A DNA stretch of 64,000 bases from Chryseobacterium oleae (GTDB lineage: Bacteria; Bacteroidota; Bacteroidia; Flavobacteriales; Weeksellaceae): contig NZ_FOVD01000006.1 in NCBI RefSeq assembly GCF_900115055.1, positions 124,001-188,000 of the forward strand, written 5' to 3'. Below the pieces are notes generated by a model, which saw only the letters and a program-made list of their open reading frames with translations, was not told the origin of the DNA and ran no database searches. Within the stretch, counting starts at the first letter, position 1, and each line of letters opens with the position of its first letter. Of the stretch, positions 9,107 through 16,398 are shown piece by piece. A program made the position numbers and the translations under genes.

Positions 9107-9127
9107 AACTTCCAACTTCCTTCTTTC
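9107..9127. repeat. Heptamer array (AACTTCC, 7-bp period)
   Basis: Two exact AACTTCC units and one diverged TTCTTTC unit. On the minus strand this is GGAAGTT, the terminal unit of the four-unit arrays at 15387, 59279, 59472 and 62630. Confidence 0.6.
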
Positions 9128-9192
9128 GGCGTCTATCTCACTCCTTCCTCACCATAGTTTTTCACGATAATTATCATATACATTATCAGAGG

Positions 9193-9220
9193 TTGATTAA
9201 TTAAAAAAACCGTAAATTTG
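9193..9220 (+). promoter_or_regulatory. Bacteroidetes-type promoter of hemA, nearly leaderless
   Basis: TTG at 9193-9195 is separated by 17 bases from TAAATTTG at 9213-9220, a full match to the flavobacterial promoter pattern. The hemA ATG is at 9229, only eight bases after the -7 box, so the predicted transcript starts within a few bases of the start codon. Confidence 0.75.
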
Positions 9221-9228
9221 CCGTGCTT

Positions 9229-10503
9229 ATGTTACAGTATTCCAACATCCATCAAACATCGAATTTTGCTGTACTTTCCATCAGCTACGAGAAGGCTGAT
9301 GTAGAAACGAGAGGGAAATTTGCATTCTTTGATGACAACATCAAGAACTTTGTCACCCGGATCCATAACGTGGATTTAGGGGATGCATTTGTGGTTTCCA
9401 CATGTAACAGAACCGAGATCTATACCACTTCACCGAATTATCTTCTGGTTGCAGAGGAATATTGCAAAACCATCGGGGTACATCTTACGGATTTCCTTCA
9501 GTTTGCGAATATCCTGACCAAAGAAGAAGCGCTGATCCATCTGTTCAGAGTAGCAGCAGGACTGGAAAGCCAGATTATCGGGGATTTCGAGATCATCGGA
9601 CAGATCAAAAAAGCATACAGCCGTTTCAAAAAAGAAAGACAGAATTCAAATCCTTATCTGGAAAGAGCAATCAACGCAGCAATCCAGATTTCGAAAAGAA
9701 TTAAAAACGAAACCGGAATTTCAAACGGGGCCGCTTCTGTATCTTACGCTGCCGTACATTACATCTTAAACAGCCAGAAAAAAATAACGGAGAAAAACAT
9801 TCTTCTTTTGGGTGTAGGTGAAATCGGGCAGAATACGGTTGAAAATCTGGTGAAGCACGTTTACCAGCCTAAAATTAAAATCGCAAACAGAACTCAGGAG
9901 AAAGCTGAAAAAATTTCCGAGAAATATAATATTCCTCATGTTGATTATTCTGATTTTGACAAGGAAATAAAAAATACAGACATCCTGATTGTTGCCACCG
10001 GAGCAAAACATCCCATCATCAACAAGTCTCACTTTCCAAACGGAAAAGAAACACTAGTTATTGACCTTTCCATTCCGCATAACGTTGAAAAGAATGTTAC
10101 CGAGAACGAAAACGTAACACTGATCGACGTGGATGAACTTTCAAAACAGATCCAGGAAACGATTCAGCAGCGGGAAAAAGAGATCCCAAAAGCTGAAAAA
10201 ATCATCAAAGAACTGATGAAAGAGTTTCTGGAATGGGAAAAAAAGAGAAAGCTGGCACCCAATATTCACCATTTCAAAGCAGTCCTGAAGAATATGGAAC
10301 GCAATGAAATGCATAATTTTTACAGAAAAAATAAATACATAAACATCACGGACATGGAGCTTTCTGACAAAATGATCCAGAAAATCACCAACCGTTTTGC
10401 AAAATTTATCATCGACAATCCTTTAAAAGCCGAAGAAATTAGTAAATTAATGCACGAAATATTAGTTGAACAACCAAACAACGAATTCAATGAAAAGCAT
10501 TAG
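9229..10503 (+). CDS. hemA: Glutamyl-tRNA reductase
   Basis: NADPH-dependent reduction of glutamyl-tRNA to glutamate-1-semialdehyde, the first committed step of C5-pathway tetrapyrrole synthesis, in the cytoplasm. The catalytic Cys59 sits in VVSTCNRTEIY. GDFEIIGQIKKAY and the Rossmann motif LLGVGEIGQNT follow, then the C-terminal dimerisation helices. The ATG at 9229 is preferred over a GTG six bases upstream, which would sit even closer to the promoter. The 3' end overlaps hemC by 14 bases, so the two are translationally coupled. It heads the plus-strand hem cluster and is divergent from mreB. Confidence 0.95.
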   Translation: MLQYSNIHQTSNFAVLSISYEKADVETRGKFAFFDDNIKNFVTRIHNVDLGDAFVVSTCNRTEIYTTSPNYLLVAEEYCKTIGVHLTDFLQFANILTKEEALIHLFRVAAGLESQIIGDFEIIGQIKKAYSRFKKERQNSNPYLERAINAAIQISKRIKNETGISNGAASVSYAAVHYILNSQKKITEKNILLLGVGEIGQNTVENLVKHVYQPKIKIANRTQEKAEKISEKYNIPHVDYSDFDKEIKNTDILIVATGAKHPIINKSHFPNGKETLVIDLSIPHNVEKNVTENENVTLIDVDELSKQIQETIQQREKEIPKAEKIIKELMKEFLEWEKKRKLAPNIHHFKAVLKNMERNEMHNFYRKNKYINITDMELSDKMIQKITNRFAKFIIDNPLKAEEISKLMHEILVEQPNNEFNEKH

Positions 10504-11398
10504 AATCGGAACAAGAAATTCCGCACTTGCACTTTGGCAGGCAAGAGAGGTTGCGAGGCACCTTCAAAACCGTAATTATTTAACGGAAATCGTTCCTATC
10601 GTATCTTCGGGCGATAAGAACTTAAATCAACCGCTTTATTCTTTAGGGATCACCGGGGTTTTCACAAGAGACCTTGATGTGGCTTTATTGAATGATGAGA
10701 TTGATATCGCCGTACATTCTTTAAAAGACGTCCCTACACAGCTTCCTCAAAACATTAAGATCATTGCTTATCTGGAAAGAGATTTCCCGCAGGACGTACT
10801 GATCAGAAAAGAATCTTCGAGAAATAAAGAATTCCACGAACTGAAACTGGCAACCAGCAGTCTGAGAAGAAGAGCATTCTGGCTGAAGAATTATCCTCAC
10901 GCTGAATTTTCTGACATCCGTGGAAATATCCAGACTCGTCTTCAGAAACTGGAGGACGGAGATTTTGATGCTACGATTTTATCTCTGGCAGGAATTAAAA
11001 GAATGAAAATGGACATCGATTATGAGATGCTTCCATTAATGATCCCGGCAGCTTCCCAGGGAGTAATCGCCGTGGCCGGACATTCTGACAAACCGGAGAT
11101 CAACGAAATCCTGAGCCAGATCAACCATAAGAAAACCCAGATCTGTGTAGAGATCGAAAGAAATTTCCTGAGCACACTGGAAGGCGGATGTACCGCTCCA
11201 ATCGGTGCTTATGCGGAGATCATCGAAAACCAGGTTCGTTTCAAAGCGGCTTTATGTTCTCTTGATGGTAAAAACTGCATCGCTACCGACGAAAACTTCG
11301 AGTACAACGAAACGGAGAATTTTGGAGAAAAATTCGCTAAGATCGTTCTTGAAAACGGAGGAAAAGAGCTGATGACAGAAATCAAGAATTCTTACTAA
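10490..11398 (+). CDS. hemC: Hydroxymethylbilane synthase (porphobilinogen deaminase)
   Basis: Joins four porphobilinogen molecules into hydroxymethylbilane using a dipyrromethane cofactor. IRIGTRNSALALWQAREV at the N terminus, VHSLKDVPTQLP and RGNIQTRLQKL are hallmark segments. Cys234 in EGGCTAPIGAYAE is the cofactor attachment site. The start at 10490 is chosen because it gives the standard N terminus. An in-frame start 24 bases upstream would only add residues inside the hemA overlap. It has 302 residues, which is normal for the family. Confidence 0.96.
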   Translation: MKSIRIGTRNSALALWQAREVARHLQNRNYLTEIVPIVSSGDKNLNQPLYSLGITGVFTRDLDVALLNDEIDIAVHSLKDVPTQLPQNIKIIAYLERDFPQDVLIRKESSRNKEFHELKLATSSLRRRAFWLKNYPHAEFSDIRGNIQTRLQKLEDGDFDATILSLAGIKRMKMDIDYEMLPLMIPAASQGVIAVAGHSDKPEINEILSQINHKKTQICVEIERNFLSTLEGGCTAPIGAYAEIIENQVRFKAALCSLDGKNCIATDENFEYNETENFGEKFAKIVLENGGKELMTEIKNSY

Positions 11399-11448
11399 AC
11401 GTTTTCAAACAGCCTTTCTATTTTTACATTTCTATTAAGTGCGGAACT

Positions 11449-12030
11449 ATGAAAAAGTATCTGTTTTTATTAGCATTCATCTATTTTATGTGTACTGTAA
11501 GTGCACAGAATAAATTTGCACTTCAGCTATCCGATTCCGCTTTGGGATTGGTTGATAAAACAGTTACCTATGACCCCACTTACTTTGTCCTTAAATACCC
11601 TAATGGAGATGTCCCGGCAGATAAAGGCGTCTGCACTGATGTCGTGATAAGAGCTTACAGAAAAATGGGGATCGATCTCCAAAAAGAAGTTCATGAAGAT
11701 ATGGCGAAAAATTTCTCAAAATATCCGAAAATCTGGGGTTTGAAAAAACCTGATACGAATATTGACCACCGCAGGGTTCCAAACCTTGCTGTGTTCTTTT
11801 CTAAATTCGGGAAAGCAAAATCTATTGAGACCAATCCTGCATTGTATGTTCCGGGAGATATTGTTACGTGGCTTCTGCCTGGAAATTTAACACACATCGG
11901 AATTGTTGTCAATAAAAAATCTGCTGATGGAAAAAGGTTTCTGATCGTACATAATATAGGAGGCGGACAGGTGGTGGAAGATGTCCTTTTTAAATACACC
12001 ATTACAGGACATTATCAATACCAGAAATAA
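11449..12030 (+). CDS. DUF1287 secreted protein (YijF-like, cysteine-hydrolase fold)
   Basis: Exported 193-residue protein with a signal peptide (about residues 1-19, ending VSAQ) and a complete DUF1287 domain. Key conserved pieces are YPNGDVPADKGVCTDVVIRA, DTNIDHRRVPNL, PGDIVTWLLPG and THIGIVV. The Cys in GVCTD with the His in THIGIVV resembles an NlpC/P60-type Cys-His pair, so a role in wall or amide hydrolysis is plausible. DUF1287 has no firmly assigned reaction. The gene lies 50 bases after hemC and 10 bases before an amidase gene, inside the hem cluster. Confidence 0.85.
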   Translation: MKKYLFLLAFIYFMCTVSAQNKFALQLSDSALGLVDKTVTYDPTYFVLKYPNGDVPADKGVCTDVVIRAYRKMGIDLQKEVHEDMAKNFSKYPKIWGLKKPDTNIDHRRVPNLAVFFSKFGKAKSIETNPALYVPGDIVTWLLPGNLTHIGIVVNKKSADGKRFLIVHNIGGGQVVEDVLFKYTITGHYQYQK

Positions 12031-12040
12031 ATAACTTTTT

Positions 12041-12697
12041 ATGAAAAACCTTATTTATGCTTTTTTTGTATTGATCGCATGCTATACGAAAGCGCAGACC
12101 GGAGAATTTAGAATCATTAACAAACATATTGATTATTCTCCTGAAAGAGTAAAACTAAGCCTTGAGTATCTTAAAAGTCATTATAACATCACTCAGAATT
12201 CACCGGTCATTTCACCTAAAATCATTGTTCTTCACTATACTGCAGGCGGAACTGTAGAAACGAATTATAAATATTTCAACAAGACCCATCTGGAGTCTGC
12301 CAGAAATGTTTTAAAGAAACAAAGCACACTGAATGTTTCTTCCCAGTTTATTGTAGACAGAGACGGTACGATTTATCAGCTTATGGAGCCTAATATGTTT
12401 GCAAGACATACCATCGGACTTAATTACTGCGCCATCGGTATTGAAAACATAGGAAGCAAAAAACAGCCACTGACAGAAAAGCAGGCTTTAGCGAACGCAC
12501 AATTAATTAAGTACTTAACTAAAAAATACAATATAGAATATCTGATAGGTCATTCAGAATATGGTATCTTTAGAGGATCGAAACTCTGGAAGGAAACCGA
12601 CCCGAATTATTTCACAGCAAAAGAAGATCCGGGTAAGGATTTTATGAAGAAAGTACGATTGCTTGTTGATGATTTACATTTAAAAGATAAACCCTAA
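12041..12697 (+). CDS. Secreted N-acetylmuramoyl-L-alanine amidase (Amidase_2/PGRP type)
   Basis: Zinc amidase that removes stem peptides from muramic acid. The 218-residue protein begins with a signal peptide (to about residue 18, CYTKAQ). The Amidase_2 domain has IIVLHYTAGG with the first zinc His, SQFIVDRDGTIYQLM, ARHTIGLNYCAIGIENIG with the second His region, and IGHSEYGIF with a further His. It lacks an SPOR or LysM domain. It overlaps hemD by one base (TAATG), so its translation is coupled to a heme gene although the functions look unrelated. Confidence 0.9.
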   Translation: MKNLIYAFFVLIACYTKAQTGEFRIINKHIDYSPERVKLSLEYLKSHYNITQNSPVISPKIIVLHYTAGGTVETNYKYFNKTHLESARNVLKKQSTLNVSSQFIVDRDGTIYQLMEPNMFARHTIGLNYCAIGIENIGSKKQPLTEKQALANAQLIKYLTKKYNIEYLIGHSEYGIFRGSKLWKETDPNYFTAKEDPGKDFMKKVRLLVDDLHLKDKP

Positions 12698-13368
12698 TGA
12701 ACATTCTATTCACCAAAACCATAGATGCCGCATTGTTATCCAAAGAATTAGGATCGGATATTTCGGCTGAATGTATTGAGGTGATCAGAACAGAACCTAT
12801 AAGAATTTCCGTATTCGATTTAAAGAACTACTCATTGATTTTCACCAGTGTGAATGGAGTGAGGTCCTTCTTCACCAATCAGTTTAGACCTAACGAAGAT
12901 TTTACCGCAAAAAATTATAACAAAATATATTGTGTCGGTGAAAAAACGAAACGTGAACTCAGAAAATACGGTTTCGGGACCTTCAAGGTTTTGAAAAATG
13001 CAGAAACCCTTTCAAGGTTTATCATCGGAAACTGCCAGCACGAACAGTTCCTTCACTTCTGTGGCAATCTGGCCATCGATGTTCTGGATAAGGATCTTCC
13101 GCTGCAGAATATCCGCTACAAAAAGATCACGGTTTACAACACTGAAGAACTCTATCCTTTGGTACCTGAAAAATATCATGCTACAGTTTTTTTTAGTCCA
13201 AGCGGAGTTCGTAGTTTTGCAAAACTCAACTCTTTAGAAGAAATGAAGATTTTTTCCATTGGTGAAACCACGTCCAATGAACTGCGAAAGCACACCACAG
13301 CGGAAATATTCACTTCAGAAGAAAATAATCTGGCTTCGATCTTTGAGCTGATAAAAAAAGAACTTTGA
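12697..13368 (+). CDS. hemD: Uroporphyrinogen-III synthase
   Basis: Cyclises hydroxymethylbilane with inversion of ring D to uroporphyrinogen III. This family is poorly conserved. The call rests on the two-lobed pattern (LIFTSVNGVRSFF, IYCVGEKTKRELRKYG, HFCGNLAIDVL, VFFSPSGVRSF, FSIGETTSNELRKH), the 223-residue length and the position between hemC and hemE. The start is coupled to the preceding amidase gene through a one-base overlap. Confidence 0.9.
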   Translation: MNILFTKTIDAALLSKELGSDISAECIEVIRTEPIRISVFDLKNYSLIFTSVNGVRSFFTNQFRPNEDFTAKNYNKIYCVGEKTKRELRKYGFGTFKVLKNAETLSRFIIGNCQHEQFLHFCGNLAIDVLDKDLPLQNIRYKKITVYNTEELYPLVPEKYHATVFFSPSGVRSFAKLNSLEEMKIFSIGETTSNELRKHTTAEIFTSEENNLASIFELIKKEL

Positions 13369-13435
13369 AGCAGCTGCTAGTTTGGCTGGTAAAAATAATA
13401 AGTGCCGGAAACGGACATATTAGTTTAAATAAATT

Positions 13436-14467
13436 ATGATTAAAAACGACTTATATTTAAAAGCACTCCGCGGAGAAACGGTAGAAAGACCACCGGTGTG
13501 GATGATGAGACAGGCCGGAAGATATCTGCCGGAATTCATTGCTCTTCGGGATAAATATGACTTCTTTACAAGATGTCAGACGCCTGAACTGGCTTCTGAG
13601 ATTACTGTACAGCCTATCCGTAGGTTTCCTTTGGATGCAGCCATCCTGTTTTCTGACATTTTAGTGGTTCCTCAAGCCATGGGAATTGATTTTAAAATGA
13701 AAGAAAATGTAGGCCCTTGGCTGGACAATCCGATCAGAACAATGGAACAGGTTCAGAATGTGATTGTTCCTGATGTGGATGATACTTTAGGATACGTTTT
13801 TGATGCTATTGAGCTTACCTTAATTAAATTGGACAACGAAATTCCGTTAATCGGTTTTGCAGGTTCTCCATGGACGATCCTATGTTACTGTATTGAAGGA
13901 AAAGGAAGCAAAGCTTTTGATATCGCAAAATCATTCTGTTTCCAGCAGCCTGAAGCGGCTCATTTACTGCTTCAGAAGATCACGGACACTACGATCGCTT
14001 ATTTAAAAAGAAAAGTGGAAAAAGGAGTTTCTGCAGTACAGGTTTTTGATTCATGGGGTGGAATGCTGTCTCCTACGGATTATCAGGAATTCTCATGGCA
14101 GTATATCAACCAGATCGTTGAAGCTTTGAGCCCTCTTACCCATGTTGTGGTATTCGGGAAAGGATGCTGGTTTGCGCTGGAAGATATGACGATGTCTAAG
14201 GCATCTGCTTTGGGTGTGGACTGGACCATTACACCTGAATTCGCAAGAACATTAACGAATCATACCATGACGCTTCAGGGGAATTTTGATCCTGCAAGAC
14301 TACATTCTACACCGGAAACCATCAAGAAGATGGTGACTGAAATGATCAACCGTTTCGGAAAAGACAGATATATCGCGAATCTTGGCCATGGAATCTTACC
14401 GAATATTCCTGTGGAAAATGCGGAGGCGTTCATCAGAGCGGTTGTGGACTGGAAACCGAACAACTAG
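13436..14467 (+). CDS. hemE: Uroporphyrinogen decarboxylase
   Basis: Decarboxylates the four acetate side chains of uroporphyrinogen III to give coproporphyrinogen III. The family signature RPPVWMMRQAGRYLPEF is at residues 18-34, followed by ILFSDILVVPQAMG and GFAGSPWTILCYCIEGKGSK. The 343-residue length is normal. It closes the hem cluster, 67 bases after hemD. Two hairpins follow before the convergent nitroreductase gene. Confidence 0.97.
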   Translation: MIKNDLYLKALRGETVERPPVWMMRQAGRYLPEFIALRDKYDFFTRCQTPELASEITVQPIRRFPLDAAILFSDILVVPQAMGIDFKMKENVGPWLDNPIRTMEQVQNVIVPDVDDTLGYVFDAIELTLIKLDNEIPLIGFAGSPWTILCYCIEGKGSKAFDIAKSFCFQQPEAAHLLLQKITDTTIAYLKRKVEKGVSAVQVFDSWGGMLSPTDYQEFSWQYINQIVEALSPLTHVVVFGKGCWFALEDMTMSKASALGVDWTITPEFARTLTNHTMTLQGNFDPARLHSTPETIKKMVTEMINRFGKDRYIANLGHGILPNIPVENAEAFIRAVVDWKPNN

Positions 14468-14530
14468 TTTTCTGACCACAAAAGGAGCAAAAGTTTTTAT
14501 TGCTTCATTACAACAGACAAATAGAACTTC

Positions 14531-14563
14531 AAACCTCATAGGTTTTTGAAACCTATGAGGTTT
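14531..14563. repeat. Long perfect palindrome after hemE
   Basis: Arms of about 14 bases (AAACCTCATAGGTT and its complement) around a short loop, followed by only a few T residues. It could act as a terminator, but its perfect symmetry and lack of a T tract fit a dispersed palindromic element better. Confidence 0.6.
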
Positions 14564-14599
14564 AGACAGACATATGATTAAGTAATTAGTCAAAAAAAC

Positions 14600-14634
14600 A
14601 AAATCCCTTTCAATTGTTTTGAAAGGGATTTTTT
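14600..14634. terminator. Bidirectional terminator between hemE and the nitroreductase gene
   Basis: Hairpin AAATCCCTTTC / GAAAGGGATTT with A- and T-tracts on the two sides, which suits termination of both convergent transcripts. Confidence 0.85.
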
Positions 14635-14653
14635 ATAAGAAAAAACTGAGTCA

Positions 14654-15286
14654 TTAATTCACTTCAGTAATAAAATCTTCTTTAGATTTTCTCACCTTCG
14701 TAAGATTCACCAACCAGTCTGATTCAGAGTTTCTGTAACCGATAGGCAGAAGCAAGACGCTCTTTAAGCCTTTTTCTTTTAAGTTTAAAACTTCATCTAC
14801 CGCTTCAGGAGAAAAACCTTCCATTGGGGTAGAATCCACTTCTTCAAACGCTGCTGCGATGATGGCTGCACCGAATGAAATATAAGCCTGTTTTGCGGCA
14901 TGCGTAAAGTTTTCTTCAGCAGATCTCTGAGGGTAGGTTCCCAACAGCATCTGTCTGTAGTTTTCCCAGCCTTCGTTTTCAAAACCTCTGATTTTGTTGG
15001 TCAGATCAAACATTGCATTGATTCTTTCCTCCGTGTAATTATCCCATGCTGCAAACACCAAAAGATGTGAACAGTCTGTGATCTGCGGCTGATTCCATGC
15101 ATGAGGCTTGATCTGCTCCTTTACCTCCTGGTTCGTGATTACAATGATCTCAAAAGGCTGAAGACCGCTGGATGTAGGTGCCAGTCTTGCAGCTTCTAAT
15201 ATTTTATCCACTTTTTCCTGTGGCACTTTCTGACCGTTCATTGCTTTGGTCGCAAATCTCCAGTTCAATTTTTCTATTAATTCCAT
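14654..15286 (-). CDS. Nitroreductase-family NAD(P)H-dependent flavin oxidoreductase
   Basis: Cytoplasmic FMN-binding oxidoreductase of 210 residues, similar in layout to NfsB/YfkO-type enzymes. FMN-binding elements are NWRFATKAMNGQKVP near the N terminus, ARLAPTSSGLQPFEIIVI at about residues 33-50, and the C-terminal VLLLPIGYRN. The natural substrate (quinone, nitro compound or other electron acceptor) cannot be inferred. It is monocistronic, and a TAATTTTG box on the minus strand (15307-15314) is about 20 bases before the start. Confidence 0.9.
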   Translation of the reverse strand: MELIEKLNWRFATKAMNGQKVPQEKVDKILEAARLAPTSSGLQPFEIIVITNQEVKEQIKPHAWNQPQITDCSHLLVFAAWDNYTEERINAMFDLTNKIRGFENEGWENYRQMLLGTYPQRSAEENFTHAAKQAYISFGAAIIAAAFEEVDSTPMEGFSPEAVDEVLNLKEKGLKSVLLLPIGYRNSESDWLVNLTKVRKSKEDFITEVN

Positions 15287-15306
15287 TACGTTAAATTTAG
15301 ACCAGA

Positions 15307-15314
15307 CAAAATTA
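15307..15314 (-). promoter_or_regulatory. Putative -7 box (TAATTTTG) of the nitroreductase gene
   Basis: Matches TAnnTTTG on the minus strand, 21 bases before the start codon. A -33 element at standard spacing is not evident. Confidence 0.45.
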
Positions 15315-15386
15315 CTTCAAGAAGCAAGACGCAGGTACACAAAAATTGCTATTTGCGCAATTGGCAGAATCTATAGAATTAAGAAA

Positions 15387-15414
15387 GGAAGCTGGGAGAG
15401 GGAGGCTGGAAGTT
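15387..15414 (+). repeat. Heptamer array (GGAAGnn, four units)
   Basis: Four tandem 7-base units with consensus GGAAGnn. The last two bases of the units run CT, AG, CT and TT, and AC follows. The same order of units recurs at 62630 and, on the other strand, at 59472. It lies between the nitroreductase gene and a T9SS cargo gene. Confidence 0.75.
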
Positions 15415-15447
15415 ACTAGTGAACACTAATAAAATTTACAGCAGGGG

Positions 15448-16266
15448 TTATTCTTTTCTGATCTTTTTACTGATGATTTCCTTTTTGTTATTGATCTGAA
15501 TGAGATAGTTTCCTTTCGGCAGATCAGAGAGATCGTATTTTTCATACTTTCCAGTGAAGCTTTTGACTTTTCTGCCGGACATATCAAGTACGGTGACTTC
15601 AGCATCAGATTTCATTAGATCCGATGGAATATACAAATCATCTTTTACGGGATTTGGATAGACCTGCATTGTATCTGCCAGAGAAACTTCGGAAGTTCCC
15701 AACACTCCTGCTGTAATGGCAATATCATCCACGACCACTCCAAATGAATAATCTCCTAGATCATCGTATACAAATCTCATCTGAAAGTTGGCATTGGCAT
15801 AAGGAGTCAGGTTGATACTGGTTGCTACATTGTACCCTGTAATAATGTATGTCAGGGTATTTAAGTCAATCGTCCAGGTTCCGGCTTCTCCCGAAGCTGT
15901 AAATACCTGTATCCATGAAGTACCATTAAAAACTTCAACCTTTAACGTCGTATTAAGGGTATAAATCTTATTGGCATATTTAAATGATAGTCTGGGGTTT
16001 GAAACGCCGGAAAGATTAATAACAGGAGATACCAATCTCGCATTGCTGTTGACTCCGCTCGGCCCAGCATCATCGTCATCAAAAAAAGCGGCCCCATTGG
16101 GAAATGCAGCAAAACCGCTTGTTGTCCCTACACTCCAATTGTATGTCGTATCCGGGTTATTTGTCGTCCATCCCGGAGGCAATCCCGCTCCGTTAAAGTT
16201 CTCAGAAAATACCTGTGCATGATAAAATCCACAGGCGATCAGAAAAAAGAGTATTTGTTTTTTCAT
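15448..16266 (-). CDS. T9SS cargo protein with choice-of-anchor-J-like domain
   Basis: Secreted protein of 272 residues. The signal peptide (about residues 1-17, ending YHAQ) is followed by a jelly-roll adhesion-like domain of the MAM/choice-of-anchor J type, with FSENFNGAGLPPGWTT at its start and VVVDDIAITAG at its end. The C-terminal 75 residues are a type A type IX sorting domain (MQVYPNPVKDDLYI, VLDMSGRKVKSF, DLPKGNYLIQI). It is probably exported and attached to or released from the cell surface. Ligand is unknown. It is monocistronic. Confidence 0.88.
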   Translation of the reverse strand: MKKQILFFLIACGFYHAQVFSENFNGAGLPPGWTTNNPDTTYNWSVGTTSGFAAFPNGAAFFDDDDAGPSGVNSNARLVSPVINLSGVSNPRLSFKYANKIYTLNTTLKVEVFNGTSWIQVFTASGEAGTWTIDLNTLTYIITGYNVATSINLTPYANANFQMRFVYDDLGDYSFGVVVDDIAITAGVLGTSEVSLADTMQVYPNPVKDDLYIPSDLMKSDAEVTVLDMSGRKVKSFTGKYEKYDLSDLPKGNYLIQINNKKEIISKKIRKE

Positions 16267-16364
16267 GATATAACAATTATTAGTTTCGGTAAAATTACTA
16301 ATTAATAGTCATCACAAAATAAACATTTAACATAATATTTACTATCAAGCACTATATTAAATTA

Positions 16365-16392
16365 AAAAAAGCAGTTGATTAACTGCTTTTTA
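16365..16392 (-). terminator. Terminator of sufS
   Basis: Hairpin GCAGTT-GATT-AACTGC (16371-16386) with A residues on its left side on the plus strand, giving a T tract for the leftward sufS transcript. Confidence 0.8.
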
Positions 16393-16398
16393 TGTTTT

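Noticed and set aside
15387..15414. Tandem repeats that might suggest a CRISPR array
   Set aside because: Units are only seven bases long with no unique spacers, and no cas genes are in the window.
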